Source: Nevskiaceae bacterium (lineage in GTDB: Bacteria > Pseudomonadota > Gammaproteobacteria > Steroidobacterales > Steroidobacteraceae). From it: a stretch of 9,996 bases of DNA. The first letter of the stretch is position 1, and every line of letters starts with the position of its first letter. Below the pieces are notes generated by a model. The model searched no databases. It worked only from the letters and a program-made list of their open reading frames with translations, and was not told the origin of the DNA. Below are positions 1 through 8,961 of this stretch, one piece after another. Where the stretch lies: NCBI GenBank assembly GCA_031277355.1, contig JAITMN010000031.1, positions 1 to 9,996 on the forward strand. The letters run 5' to 3'. Position numbers and translations under genes: made by a program.

Positions 1-570
1 CAGAAGCTCACGGGCGCGCCGGTGTATGCGCGCCGCTCGGCCGCCGACGTGCTGCGCACCGGCAAGCTGTCGGCCGAAGACCCGCAGATCAACGCGCCGC
101 TGTCGAAGACGCCGATTCCGAAGGCGACGAACGTGTGGAACGTCAACGACGACGAACTGCTCGGCGTGGGCAGCGTGCGGCTGCGCGCGATGGCAACTCC
201 CGGGCACTCGCCGGGCGGTACGTCGTGGACCTGGGATGCCTGCGAGGGCGATAAATGTCTGCGTATCGTCTACGCCGATGCCCTGTCGCCGGCGTCTGGT
301 CCCGGCTTCAAATTCCGCGCGCCGCTGGCCGGCGGGCAGACCACCGAGCAACTGCTGCGCTCGTCCATCGACCGCATCAGCGGCATGAAATGCGATGTGC
401 TGGTCACCGCGCACCCGGCCGATTCGCACTTTCTGGAGCGCGTGGCGATGCGGCCGGCGAATGATCTGGCCGCCATCAAGGACGAGCAGCAGTGCAAGAC
501 TTACGCCGAAGCCGCGCTGCTGCAACTGGACGCGCGCGTGGTGCAGGAGGAGTCAGGCGGGGGAAGGTGA
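1..570 (+). CDS. Subclass B3 metallo-beta-lactamase-like hydrolase, C-terminal part (5' truncated by window edge)
   Basis: The reading frame is open from base 1, and 189 codons are visible before the TGA stop. Two conserved metal-site segments are present: TPGHSPGGTSWTW, with its His at fragment residue 69 (B3 His196), and VTAHPADS, with its His at 138 (B3 His263). The YADALS segment (91-96) matches the family's YADSLS. Cys131 (KCDVL) and Cys165 (QQCKTY) sit where B3 enzymes such as L1 form their conserved disulfide. A second close pair, Cys81 and Cys86, is typical of one B3 subgroup. The HxHxDH motif and any signal peptide would lie upstream of the window. Family members are secreted or periplasmic zinc hydrolases that usually open beta-lactam rings. 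Whether this one does so, or hydrolyses another substrate, cannot be told from the fragment. The 3' end overlaps the convergent marR-type gene by 18 bp. Confidence 0.88.
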   Translation, partial: QKLTGAPVYARRSAADVLRTGKLSAEDPQINAPLSKTPIPKATNVWNVNDDELLGVGSVRLRAMATPGHSPGGTSWTWDACEGDKCLRIVYADALSPASGPGFKFRAPLAGGQTTEQLLRSSIDRISGMKCDVLVTAHPADSHFLERVAMRPANDLAAIKDEQQCKTYAEAALLQLDARVVQEESGGGR

Positions 571-1077
571 GGCTTCGTCCGACGCGCCATCCAGCGCCTG
601 CATCAGCCGCATCAGGTATTGCAGAAAGCGCTCGCGCTCGTCGGGCGCGAAGTTGTCGAACAGTTGCGTCATCGCCGAGGTCAGACGCGGCAGCAGTTGC
701 TGCACCAGCTTTTCGCCCGCCGGCGTGATCGAGATGATCTGCCGGCGGCGGTCCACTGGATGCGGCGAGCGGCGGATCAGGTCGCGGGCGCAGAGCAGAT
801 CGCCGATGCGGGTCAGGTTGGCGGGGGACTGCGCCAGTTGCTTGCACAGTTCGCCCGGCGAGGCGCTGCCGCCCTGCGCGAACAGCAGCATCAGCAGCCG
901 GTATTCGAGGTCGGAGAGCGCTTCGGGGGAGATCAGGCGGTCCAGCCGCGCGACGAGGTCGCGGCCTACCAGCACCAGCACGCGGCACAGCAGCGACTCG
1001 TCCACGCGCATCTGCGGGCAGCGGTCGGCGATTCGCTGCGCGGCGTCATGAACCTGAGCGACTTGGGAGTAGGGCAT
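553..1077 (-). CDS. MarR-family transcriptional regulator (EmrR/MprA-like)
   Basis: This encodes a 174-residue winged-helix repressor of normal MarR length. The central part follows E. coli EmrR/MprA closely in pattern: SPANLTRIGDLL (recognition helix region, about 84-95), a wing ending in DRRRQIISITPAGE (about 109-122), then QQLLP and a C-terminal dimerisation helix (about 135-162). Such proteins bind palindromes as dimers and release them on binding phenolic, drug-like or other hydrophobic ligands. EmrR itself controls a multidrug efflux system. No efflux genes are visible here; the only candidate partners in view are the B3 hydrolase it overlaps tail to tail and the DUF1330 gene upstream. 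The ATG start has no Shine-Dalgarno sequence but lies 7 nt downstream of a good -10 box, so the message is probably leaderless. A palindrome inside its promoter suggests autorepression. The subfamily assignment is by remembered similarity only. Confidence 0.9.
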   Translation of the reverse strand: MPYSQVAQVHDAAQRIADRCPQMRVDESLLCRVLVLVGRDLVARLDRLISPEALSDLEYRLLMLLFAQGGSASPGELCKQLAQSPANLTRIGDLLCARDLIRRSPHPVDRRRQIISITPAGEKLVQQLLPRLTSAMTQLFDNFAPDERERFLQYLMRLMQALDGASDEASPSPA

Positions 1078-1083
1078 GGCAGA

Positions 1084-1112
1084 ATTTTATGTCTGAACAT
1101 TTCAGATGTAAA
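1084..1112 (-). promoter_or_regulatory. Promoter of the marR-type gene, probably giving a leaderless mRNA
   Basis: Read on the minus strand, a -35 box TTTACA (1112-1107) and a -10 box TAAAAT (1089-1084) are separated by exactly 17 bp. Both hexamers are close to the sigma-70 consensus in an otherwise GC-rich region. Only six bases (TCTGCC) separate the -10 box from the ATG at 1077, so the predicted transcription start falls on or next to the A of the start codon. No Shine-Dalgarno sequence fits in that gap. The boxes are seen directly; the transcription start is inferred. Confidence 0.72.
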
Positions 1113-1119
1113 ATATCTG
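1092..1119. promoter_or_regulatory. Palindromic operator, probable autoregulatory MarR-type binding site
   Basis: The perfect inverted repeat TCTGAA-CAT-TTCAGA (1092-1106, arms of 6 bp) fills the spacer between the -35 and -10 boxes of the marR-type gene. A second, overlapping inverted repeat, CAGAT-N7-ATCTG (1103-1119), shares the middle arm, giving three TCTGA-like half-sites in 28 bp. A dimeric repressor bound here would occlude RNA polymerase, as is usual for MarR-family autoregulation. Binding by this particular protein is an inference. Confidence 0.6.
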
Positions 1120-1131
1120 CCTAGCCCGCGT

Positions 1132-1152
1132 CCCGGCTCAGGCGCGGCCGGG
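1132..1152 (-). other. GC-rich stem-loop downstream of the DUF1330 gene
   Basis: CCCGGC (1132-1137) pairs with GCCGGG (1147-1152) around a 9-base loop, starting 3 nt after the DUF1330 stop codon on the minus strand. No U-tract follows in that direction, so it is at best a weak terminator, an mRNA 3'-end stabiliser or chance in GC-rich sequence. Confidence 0.3.
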
Positions 1153-1154
1153 TT

Positions 1155-1442
1155 TCAAAGCCCTTCGGTCAGAATTACCCGGTAATCGCCGGCCTTCAGG
1201 CGGTGTTTCATCGCTTCCTGATAAGCCGGGCTGCGGTACCAGTTCTGCGCCGCTTCCATCGTCGGGAATTCGGCGATCACCACGCCTTCCAGCGGCGCGC
1301 CTTCCAGCGTTTCCAGTTGCCCGTACAGCGCCAGCGGACGCACCGGATGCCCCTCCAGCGTCGGCGGCACGGCTTCCATGTACTTGGCGAATTCGCCGGT
1401 GTCGCGCATCTGTTCGCGCATGAAAATGATGTAGGCGGCCAT
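1155..1442 (-). CDS. DUF1330 domain-containing protein
   Basis: This is a 95-residue small protein made entirely of one DUF1330 domain, a dimeric ferredoxin-like alpha/beta barrel fold. It shows the family pattern: an N-terminal strand AAYIIFMREQMRD, then Y-x-E-A-V-P-P (21-27), and the conserved VVIAEFPTMEAAQNWYRSPAYQEA stretch (roughly 54-77), where FPTMEAA and WYRSPAYQ are the hallmark. The biochemical role of the family is unknown. A good Shine-Dalgarno sequence (GGAGA, 1453-1449 on the minus strand) lies 6 nt before the ATG. The gene starts 27 bp after the ettA stop on the same strand, so the two are probably cotranscribed. No signal peptide or membrane segment is seen, so it is probably cytoplasmic. 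Confidence 0.87.
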   Translation of the reverse strand: MAAYIIFMREQMRDTGEFAKYMEAVPPTLEGHPVRPLALYGQLETLEGAPLEGVVIAEFPTMEAAQNWYRSPAYQEAMKHRLKAGDYRVILTEGL

Positions 1443-1469
1443 GTGATTTCTCCGTGCGATGAAGCGATG

Positions 1470-3143
<1,674 letters not shown>

Positions 3144-3149
3144 CGCCGG

Positions 3150-3155
3150 ATTATC
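3150..3155 (-). promoter_or_regulatory. Putative -10 box of ettA (leaderless layout)
   Basis: On the minus strand GATAAT (3155-3150) is followed by six bases (CCGGCG) and then the ettA ATG. The predicted transcription start would be the A of the start codon. There is no matching -35 hexamer at 17 bp and no Shine-Dalgarno sequence. The spacing is identical to that of the marR-type gene in this window. Confidence 0.42.
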
Positions 3156-3185
3156 CGCGATAGGTCGGCCTGGGGGCCAGAGGGC

Positions 3186-4178
3186 GTGCTAGTCTGCGCG
3201 GTCTTGAGCAGCGCCGAACCTCTCCGCCGCGCCGATCGCCGGGTTCTCGTCATCGCCGACGAGTCCACGGCGCGCTATGGATTTCCCGATGGTCATCCCT
3301 TTGGAGCCGACCGGCAGGGCGAGTTCCTGCGCGAGTTTCGCCGCCGTGGTCTCAACACCCGCGTGCGGCTGGAATCATCGCGTGCGGCGACGAACGCCGA
3401 ATTGTGCGCCTTCCATGATCCGGCCTATGTAGACCGCGTGCAGCGTCTGTCGCTGCAAGGGCGCGGCATGCTCGATGGCGGCGATACGCCTGCGTTCATC
3501 GGCTGCTTCGACGCCGCCGCAAGCGTGGTCGGCGCAACGCTCACCGCCGCCGAAGCGCTGATGAATGGCTCGGCCGAACGCGCGCTGGTGCCGATTGCCG
3601 GCCTGCATCACGCTTCGCGTCAGGGCGCGGCGGGGTTCTGCGTGTTCAACGACATCGGCGTGCTGTTCGAGAAATTGCTGGGCGAGGGCGGCCTCACGCG
3701 CGTGGGCTATGTGGACATCGACGCGCATCACGGCGATGGCGTGTACTACGGCTTCGAGACCGACCCGCGCGTGGTGTTCGCCGATCTGCACGAAGATGGC
3801 CGCTATCTGTATCCGGGCACGGGTCACGCGGGGGAGCAGGGCGCGGACGCTGCGCTGGGCACGAAGCTGAACATCCCGCTGCAACCCGGCGCCGATGACG
3901 CGCAGTTCGCCGCGCGCTGGCCGCGAGTGCTGGCGCATCTGCGGCGGCACAAGCCCGAATTGATCGTGCTGCAATGTGGAACCGACAGCATCGCCGGCGA
4001 CCCGATCACGCACCTGCGGCTGTCGGAGGCCAGTCACGCCCGCGCCGCCCGCGATCTGTGCGCGCTGGCCGATGTGCTGGGGCATGGGCGCGTGCTGGCG
4101 CTGGGCGGCGGCGGCTACCACCGGGGCAATCTGGCGCGCGGCTGGTGCGCCGTGGCCGAAGCATTGCTGCACTGCTGA
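3186..4178 (+). CDS. Histone deacetylase superfamily (AcuC-like) zinc-dependent amidohydrolase
   Basis: About 330 residues with a complete HDAC-type active site. Numbering from the GTG at 3186: the His pair GLHHA (His141, His142), VDIDAHHGDG with zinc ligands Asp179 and His181, CGTDSIAGDP with the third ligand Asp272, and LGGGGYHRGN with the transition-state Tyr311. The N-terminal YGFPDGHPFGADR (31-43) is typical of the bacterial AcuC-like/acetylpolyamine branch. The family removes acetyl or similar acyl groups from lysines or polyamines; the substrate here is unknown. No signal peptide is visible. The start is uncertain: there is no in-frame ATG near the 5' end. GTG 3186 has a purine-rich AGAGGG only 1 nt upstream, and TTG 3204 (324 residues) has no ribosome site. 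Domain homology begins at about residue 19, so either works. It is divergent from ettA across 42 bp and upstream of glyA by 53 bp. Confidence 0.88.
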   Translation: MLVCAVLSSAEPLRRADRRVLVIADESTARYGFPDGHPFGADRQGEFLREFRRRGLNTRVRLESSRAATNAELCAFHDPAYVDRVQRLSLQGRGMLDGGDTPAFIGCFDAAASVVGATLTAAEALMNGSAERALVPIAGLHHASRQGAAGFCVFNDIGVLFEKLLGEGGLTRVGYVDIDAHHGDGVYYGFETDPRVVFADLHEDGRYLYPGTGHAGEQGADAALGTKLNIPLQPGADDAQFAARWPRVLAHLRRHKPELIVLQCGTDSIAGDPITHLRLSEASHARAARDLCALADVLGHGRVLALGGGGYHRGNLARGWCAVAEALLHC

Positions 4179-4231
4179 GCCGGGGGTCTTTTCGGGTACC
4201 ATAGCGAGTCATTTTTCTGGAATGAACGCGC

Positions 4232-5482
<1,251 letters not shown>

Positions 5483-5496
5483 ACATCGGTTGCCTT

Positions 5497-5503
5497 GAGG
5501 AGG
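5497..5503 (+). promoter_or_regulatory. Strong Shine-Dalgarno sequence deciding the nrdR GTG start
   Basis: GAGGAGG lies seven bases before the GTG at 5511. It is the strongest ribosome-binding site in the window and settles the GTG start, which also gives the conserved MHCPFC N terminus. Confidence 0.85.
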
Positions 5504-5510
5504 CGGTTGC

Positions 5511-6044
5511 GTGCATTGCCCCTTCTGTGCACACGAGGAAACGAAGGTAACGGATTCGCGTCTGGCTGGCGGCGGCGCGCAGATTCGCCGGCGGCGCGAA
5601 TGTCTGTCGTGCGGCGAGCGCTTCACCACCTTCGAGAGCGCGGAACTGGTGATGCCGTTGGTGGTGAAGTCGGACCAGAGCCGCGAACCCTTCGATGTGG
5701 CGAAGTTGCGTGCGGGCATGGAGCGCGCGCTGCAAAAGCGTCCGGTGTCGAGCGAGGCGCTGGAAGAGGCGGTGGGCCGCATCTGTCACAAGCTGCGCAG
5801 CATGGGCGAACGGGAAGTGCCTTCGCGGGCGTTGGGCGAACTGGTGATGGATCAATTGCATCAACTCGACGAAGTGGCCTATGTGCGCTTTGCATCGGTG
5901 TATCGCAGCTTTCAGGATGTGGAGGCGTTTCAGCGCGAAGTGGAGCAGTTGCATCGCCGACGCCGCAAGACGCCGAGCCGCGATCAATTGTCGCTGCTGC
6001 CGGGTGGCGTGCAGGATGGCGATGACGTGGAGCGCAGGAAGTGA
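5511..6044 (+). CDS. nrdR: Transcriptional repressor NrdR
   Basis: A 177-residue protein with the two NrdR modules. The N-terminal zinc ribbon has CPFC (Cys3, Cys6) and CLSC (Cys31, Cys34), with the basic stretch IRRRRE (25-30) between them. An ATP-cone domain spans about 47-137, including VVKSDQSREPFDVAKL and the closing DEVAYVRFASVYRSFQD. NrdR binds NrdR boxes upstream of ribonucleotide reductase genes and represses them when the cone is loaded with ATP/dATP; no nrd gene lies in this window. The C-terminal tail after about residue 145 is basic and then acidic, somewhat longer than the minimal family length of about 150. The start is GTG with a strong Shine-Dalgarno sequence. Its stop overlaps the ribD start by 4 nt (GTGA), implying translational coupling. 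The pairing of nrdR with rib genes is common in proteobacteria. Confidence 0.97.
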   Translation: MHCPFCAHEETKVTDSRLAGGGAQIRRRRECLSCGERFTTFESAELVMPLVVKSDQSREPFDVAKLRAGMERALQKRPVSSEALEEAVGRICHKLRSMGEREVPSRALGELVMDQLHQLDEVAYVRFASVYRSFQDVEAFQREVEQLHRRRRKTPSRDQLSLLPGGVQDGDDVERRK

Positions 6045-7195
6045 GTGATAGCGAATCGGCGGTGCAGTCGTCGCAGTTGCCGCAGTGGAGTGAGGCCGAC
6101 AATCTTGCGATGTCGCGGGCGCTGGAATTGGCGCAGCGGGGGCTGTTTACCACCGATCCCAATCCGCGCGTGGGCTGCGTGCTGGTGCGCGAAGGGCAGA
6201 TCGTCGGTGAGGGTTGGCATCGGGAGGCGGGCGGTCCGCATGCCGAAGCGCATGCGCTGGCGCAGGCCGGTGAGCGTGCGCGCGGCGCAACGGCGTATGT
6301 GACGCTGGAGCCTTGCGATCATCAGGGCCGCACGCCGCCGTGCAGTGTGGCGTTGTTGAACGCGGGTGTGGCCGAAGTGGTGTGCGCGGTCGAAGACCCT
6401 GATCTGCGCGTTCACGGCGGCAATGCGCGGCTTGCTGCACAGGGCGTGCGCGTGCGCACGGGATTGATGCGCGAGCAGGCCGAAGCGTTGAATGTGGGCT
6501 TTTTCAAGCGTTTTCGGCAGGGTCTGCCCTTCGTGCGCGTGAAGCTGGCGATGAGTCTGGATGGCCACACCGCGCTGGCCAATGGCGAGAGCCGATGGAT
6601 CACCAGCAGCGCCGCGCGCAAGGATGCGCAGCGTTTCCGTGCGCGCAGTTCAGCCATTCTCACCGGCATCGGCACCGTGCTGGCCGATGATCCGGCGATG
6701 AATGTGCGCTTGCAGGAGTCGGATCGTCAGCCGCTGCGGGTGATACTCGACAGCGATCTGCGCACGCCGCCGAATTCGCGCATCGTGGATCGTGATGGCA
6801 AGGTGTTGATCATCGGCACGCGCGACGATGCGGCGCGGCGCGCGGCATTGTTGGAGCGATGCAACGCGGACGTCAGCGTCGAAGTGTTGATATTGCCTGC
6901 GGTGGAGGAGGGGCCGGCGCTGCGTGAAGTGCTGGCGCTGCTGGCCGCACGCGGCGTGAATGAGTTGTGGGTGGAGGCGGGCGCGAAGCTGGCCGGTGCG
7001 TTCGTTGCGCAAGGGTTGGTGGATGAATTGATCGTCTACGTCGCGCCATCGTTGTTGGGCAGCGGCGCACGCGGCCTGCTCGACCTGCCCGCATTGCAGA
7101 GTCTGGATCAGCGCATACGCCTGCGTTTCACCGACATGCAGAGGATTGGCGATGACCTTCGATTGACGCTGACGAGCGCGCCCCAGGAGTCTTGA
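6041..7195 (+). CDS. ribD: Bifunctional diaminohydroxyphosphoribosylaminopyrimidine deaminase / 5-amino-6-(5-phosphoribosylamino)uracil reductase
   Basis: A 384-residue two-domain enzyme for steps 2 and 3 of riboflavin synthesis. The N-terminal zinc deaminase domain has GPHAEAHAL (His67 ligand, Glu69 proton shuttle) and LEPCDHQGRTPPCS (Cys92 and Cys101 ligands). The NADPH-dependent reductase domain starts at about 164 with VRVKLAMSLDGHTA. It includes SRWITSS (184-190), GTVLADDPAMNVR (211-223) and VEAGAKLAGAFV (311-322), then VDELIVYVAPSLLG (327-340). The GTG at 6041 gives an N-terminal lead-in of about 18 residues before the conserved WSEADNLAMSRALELA. GTG 6062 is an in-frame alternative. The gene overlaps nrdR by 4 nt and ribE by 1 nt (TGATG). 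Compared with E. coli RibD as I recall it, the loop at DPDLRVHGGNARL (119-131) appears one residue shorter. Confidence 0.97.
   Translation: MSDSESAVQSSQLPQWSEADNLAMSRALELAQRGLFTTDPNPRVGCVLVREGQIVGEGWHREAGGPHAEAHALAQAGERARGATAYVTLEPCDHQGRTPPCSVALLNAGVAEVVCAVEDPDLRVHGGNARLAAQGVRVRTGLMREQAEALNVGFFKRFRQGLPFVRVKLAMSLDGHTALANGESRWITSSAARKDAQRFRARSSAILTGIGTVLADDPAMNVRLQESDRQPLRVILDSDLRTPPNSRIVDRDGKVLIIGTRDDAARRAALLERCNADVSVEVLILPAVEEGPALREVLALLAARGVNELWVEAGAKLAGAFVAQGLVDELIVYVAPSLLGSGARGLLDLPALQSLDQRIRLRFTDMQRIGDDLRLTLTSAPQES
7185..7189 (+). promoter_or_regulatory. Shine-Dalgarno sequence of ribE
   Basis: AGGAG within the end of ribD lies five bases before the ATG at 7195. It favours this ATG, which yields the conserved MFTGIV N terminus, over the adjacent in-frame TTG at 7192. 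Confidence 0.75.
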
Positions 7196-7806
7196 TGTTC
7201 ACCGGCATCGTTCAGGCAGTGGGACGCATCGCGCAATGCGAATCGCGCGGCGGAGACATGCGTCTGCGCGTGGACGTGGGACCGCTGGCGCAGCGCATCG
7301 ATGCGACGCGGCTTGCCATCGGCGAGAGTGTGGCGATCAACGGCGCTTGCCTGACGGTGGTGCAAGGGACCGGATCGCTGCTCGACTTCGACGTTTCGCG
7401 CGAGACATTGCGACTGACCACATTGCACGCGCTCACAGCGGGCGCGCGCGTGAATCTGGAAGCCGCGCTGCGCATGGGCGATCCGCTGGGCGGGCATCTG
7501 ATGTCCGGCCATGTGGATGGCCTCGCGCGCGTGGTGTCGATGCACCCCGACGCGCGCAGCCTGCGCGTGCGCATCGCCGTGCCGGGTGATCTGGCCTGCT
7601 TCATCGCGACGAAGGGCTCGGTGGCGCTGGATGGCGTCAGCCTGACGGTAAACGAGGTGGAGGGCGTGGAATTCGGCATCAACCTGATCCCGCACACCAT
7701 CGAGGCCACCACCTTCGATGAACTTTCGCCGGGCCGCGAGCTGAATATCGAGGTGGACAGGCTGGCGCGGTATGCGCAGCGGCTGCTGTTACAATCGCCG
7801 CCATGA
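7195..7806 (+). CDS. ribE: Riboflavin synthase, alpha chain
   Basis: 203 residues, normal length. The enzyme dismutates two 6,7-dimethyl-8-ribityllumazine molecules into riboflavin and the pyrimidine precursor. It starts with the invariant MFTGIVQ and has two tandem lumazine-binding barrels. Repeat 1 is about 1-97, with GESVAINGACLTVV (43-56) and DFDVSRETL (64-72). Repeat 2 is about 98-190, with GGHLMSGHVDG (99-109), KGSVALDGVSLTVN (140-153) and IPHTIEATTF (165-174). The parallel GESVAINGACLTV/GSVALDGVSLTV motifs show the internal duplication. ATG 7195 was chosen because it gives the invariant N terminus and has a Shine-Dalgarno sequence. The stop overlaps the ribB start by 4 nt (ATGA). The gene is named ribC in some organisms. 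Confidence 0.97.
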   Translation: MFTGIVQAVGRIAQCESRGGDMRLRVDVGPLAQRIDATRLAIGESVAINGACLTVVQGTGSLLDFDVSRETLRLTTLHALTAGARVNLEAALRMGDPLGGHLMSGHVDGLARVVSMHPDARSLRVRIAVPGDLACFIATKGSVALDGVSLTVNEVEGVEFGINLIPHTIEATTFDELSPGRELNIEVDRLARYAQRLLLQSPP

Positions 7807-8957
7807 CCCCCGGACCCCGCCTGGTTGAATCCGCCCCGCCCGCCTTCGACCGCATCGAAGACATCCTCGCCGACATCGCCGCCGGCCGCATGGTGGTGAT
7901 CGTCGATGACGAAGACCGCGAGAACGAGGGCGATCTGGTGATGGCCGCAAGCCTCGTGCGCCCCGAAGACATCAACTTCATGGCGCGCTTCGGGCGCGGG
8001 CTGATCTGCCTCACGCTGACGCGCGAGCGATGCGCGCAACTGCGCCTGCCGCTGATGGTCAGCGACACCGACCGCGAGCGGCGCACGAACTTCACGGTGT
8101 CGATCGAGGCGGCCGAAGGCATCACCACCGGCATCTCGGCCTACGACCGCGCGCATACGGTGCGTGCGGCGGTGGCGTCGAATGCGCGTCCGGAAGACCT
8201 GCGTCAACCTGGCCACATCTTCCCGGTGATGTCGCAGCCCGGCGGTGTGCTCACGCGCGCCGGGCACACGGAGGCCGGTTGCGATCTGGCGCGTCTGGCC
8301 GGTTTGGAGCCTTCGTCCGTGATCGTGGAGATCATGAACGACGATGGCACGATGGCACGACGTCCGCAGTTGGAAGCCTTCGCGAAGTTTCACGGTTTGC
8401 GCATTGGCACGATCCGCGATCTGATCCGCTACCGGCTGCGCAATGAACGCAGCGTGGAGCGCATCGCCGAGCGCGACGTCAGCACGGCGCATGGCGATTT
8501 TCGTTTGTATTGTTATGAGGATCACGTTCACCGCGATCTGCATCTGGCGCTGGTGAAGGGCACGCTCAACAACGCCGCGCTGCCGCTGGTGCGCGTGCAT
8601 GTGGCTGATACGTTGCGCGATCTGCTGGGCGTCAACGGCTGTGTTGCCAGCGGTGCGCGAGCGTGGACCTTGCAGGCGGCGATGCAGCGCGTGGCCTCAG
8701 AATCCAGCGGCGTTGTTGTGATTCTGCGCGAGCCGGAATCTCCGCGACGATTGGCCGATGCGGTGCAGGGACTGCAAACATCAGCGCCCGCCGCGCCGGA
8801 AGCCGAGCAATCGGTGCTGCGCACCTACGGCATCGGTGCGCAGATATTGAAAGACTTGGGCGTGCGCCGCATGCGTGTGTTGTCCGCGCCGAAACAAATT
8901 CACGGCATCTCGGCCTTCGATCTGGAAGTCACCGAGTACGTGGATCAGGCTCCATAG
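7803..8957 (+). CDS. ribB: 3,4-dihydroxy-2-butanone-4-phosphate synthase fused to a degenerate GTP cyclohydrolase II domain (RibBX type; usually annotated ribBA)
   Basis: 384 residues. The N-terminal DHBP synthase domain (about 14-213) is intact. It has DDEDRENEGDL (35-45, acidic metal/substrate loop), FGRGLICLTLT (63-73), NFTVSIEA (96-103), GITTGISAYDRAHTV (106-120), QPGHIFPV (135-142) and RAGHTEAGCDLA (152-163). It converts ribulose 5-phosphate to the four-carbon riboflavin precursor plus formate. The C-terminal half (about 225-380) aligns with RibA only at the edges: HLALVKG (247-253), LVRVH (262-266) and YGIGAQILKDLGVRRMRVLS (342-361). The RibA zinc motif (CLTGD...RCDCG) is replaced by VADTLRDLLGVNGCVASGA, with a single Cys280. 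The catalytic RQEGRGIGL stretch is replaced by REPESPRRLADAV (309-321). Cyclohydrolase activity is therefore very unlikely. No Shine-Dalgarno sequence is seen; the ATGA overlap with ribE suggests reinitiation. Confidence 0.95.
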   Translation: MTPGPRLVESAPPAFDRIEDILADIAAGRMVVIVDDEDRENEGDLVMAASLVRPEDINFMARFGRGLICLTLTRERCAQLRLPLMVSDTDRERRTNFTVSIEAAEGITTGISAYDRAHTVRAAVASNARPEDLRQPGHIFPVMSQPGGVLTRAGHTEAGCDLARLAGLEPSSVIVEIMNDDGTMARRPQLEAFAKFHGLRIGTIRDLIRYRLRNERSVERIAERDVSTAHGDFRLYCYEDHVHRDLHLALVKGTLNNAALPLVRVHVADTLRDLLGVNGCVASGARAWTLQAAMQRVASESSGVVVILREPESPRRLADAVQGLQTSAPAAPEAEQSVLRTYGIGAQILKDLGVRRMRVLSAPKQIHGISAFDLEVTEYVDQAP

Positions 8958-8961
8958 ACTC

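Noticed and set aside
4179..4231. Possible terminator, riboswitch or promoter in the HDAC-glyA gap
   Set aside because: The 53 bp contain only short imperfect pairing (CCG/CGG around GGGGTCTTTT) and a TACCAT without a -35 partner, which is too weak to call.
8341..8360. Tandem repeat of ACGATGGC within ribB
   Set aside because: The two copies are in different codon phases and encode the conserved DDGTMAR motif of DHBP synthase, so it is coincidental.
7212..8600. A 462-codon minus-strand open frame opposite ribE and ribB
   Set aside because: Same shadow pattern as other GC-rich antisense frames, with no recognisable domain, and it covers two well-supported genes.
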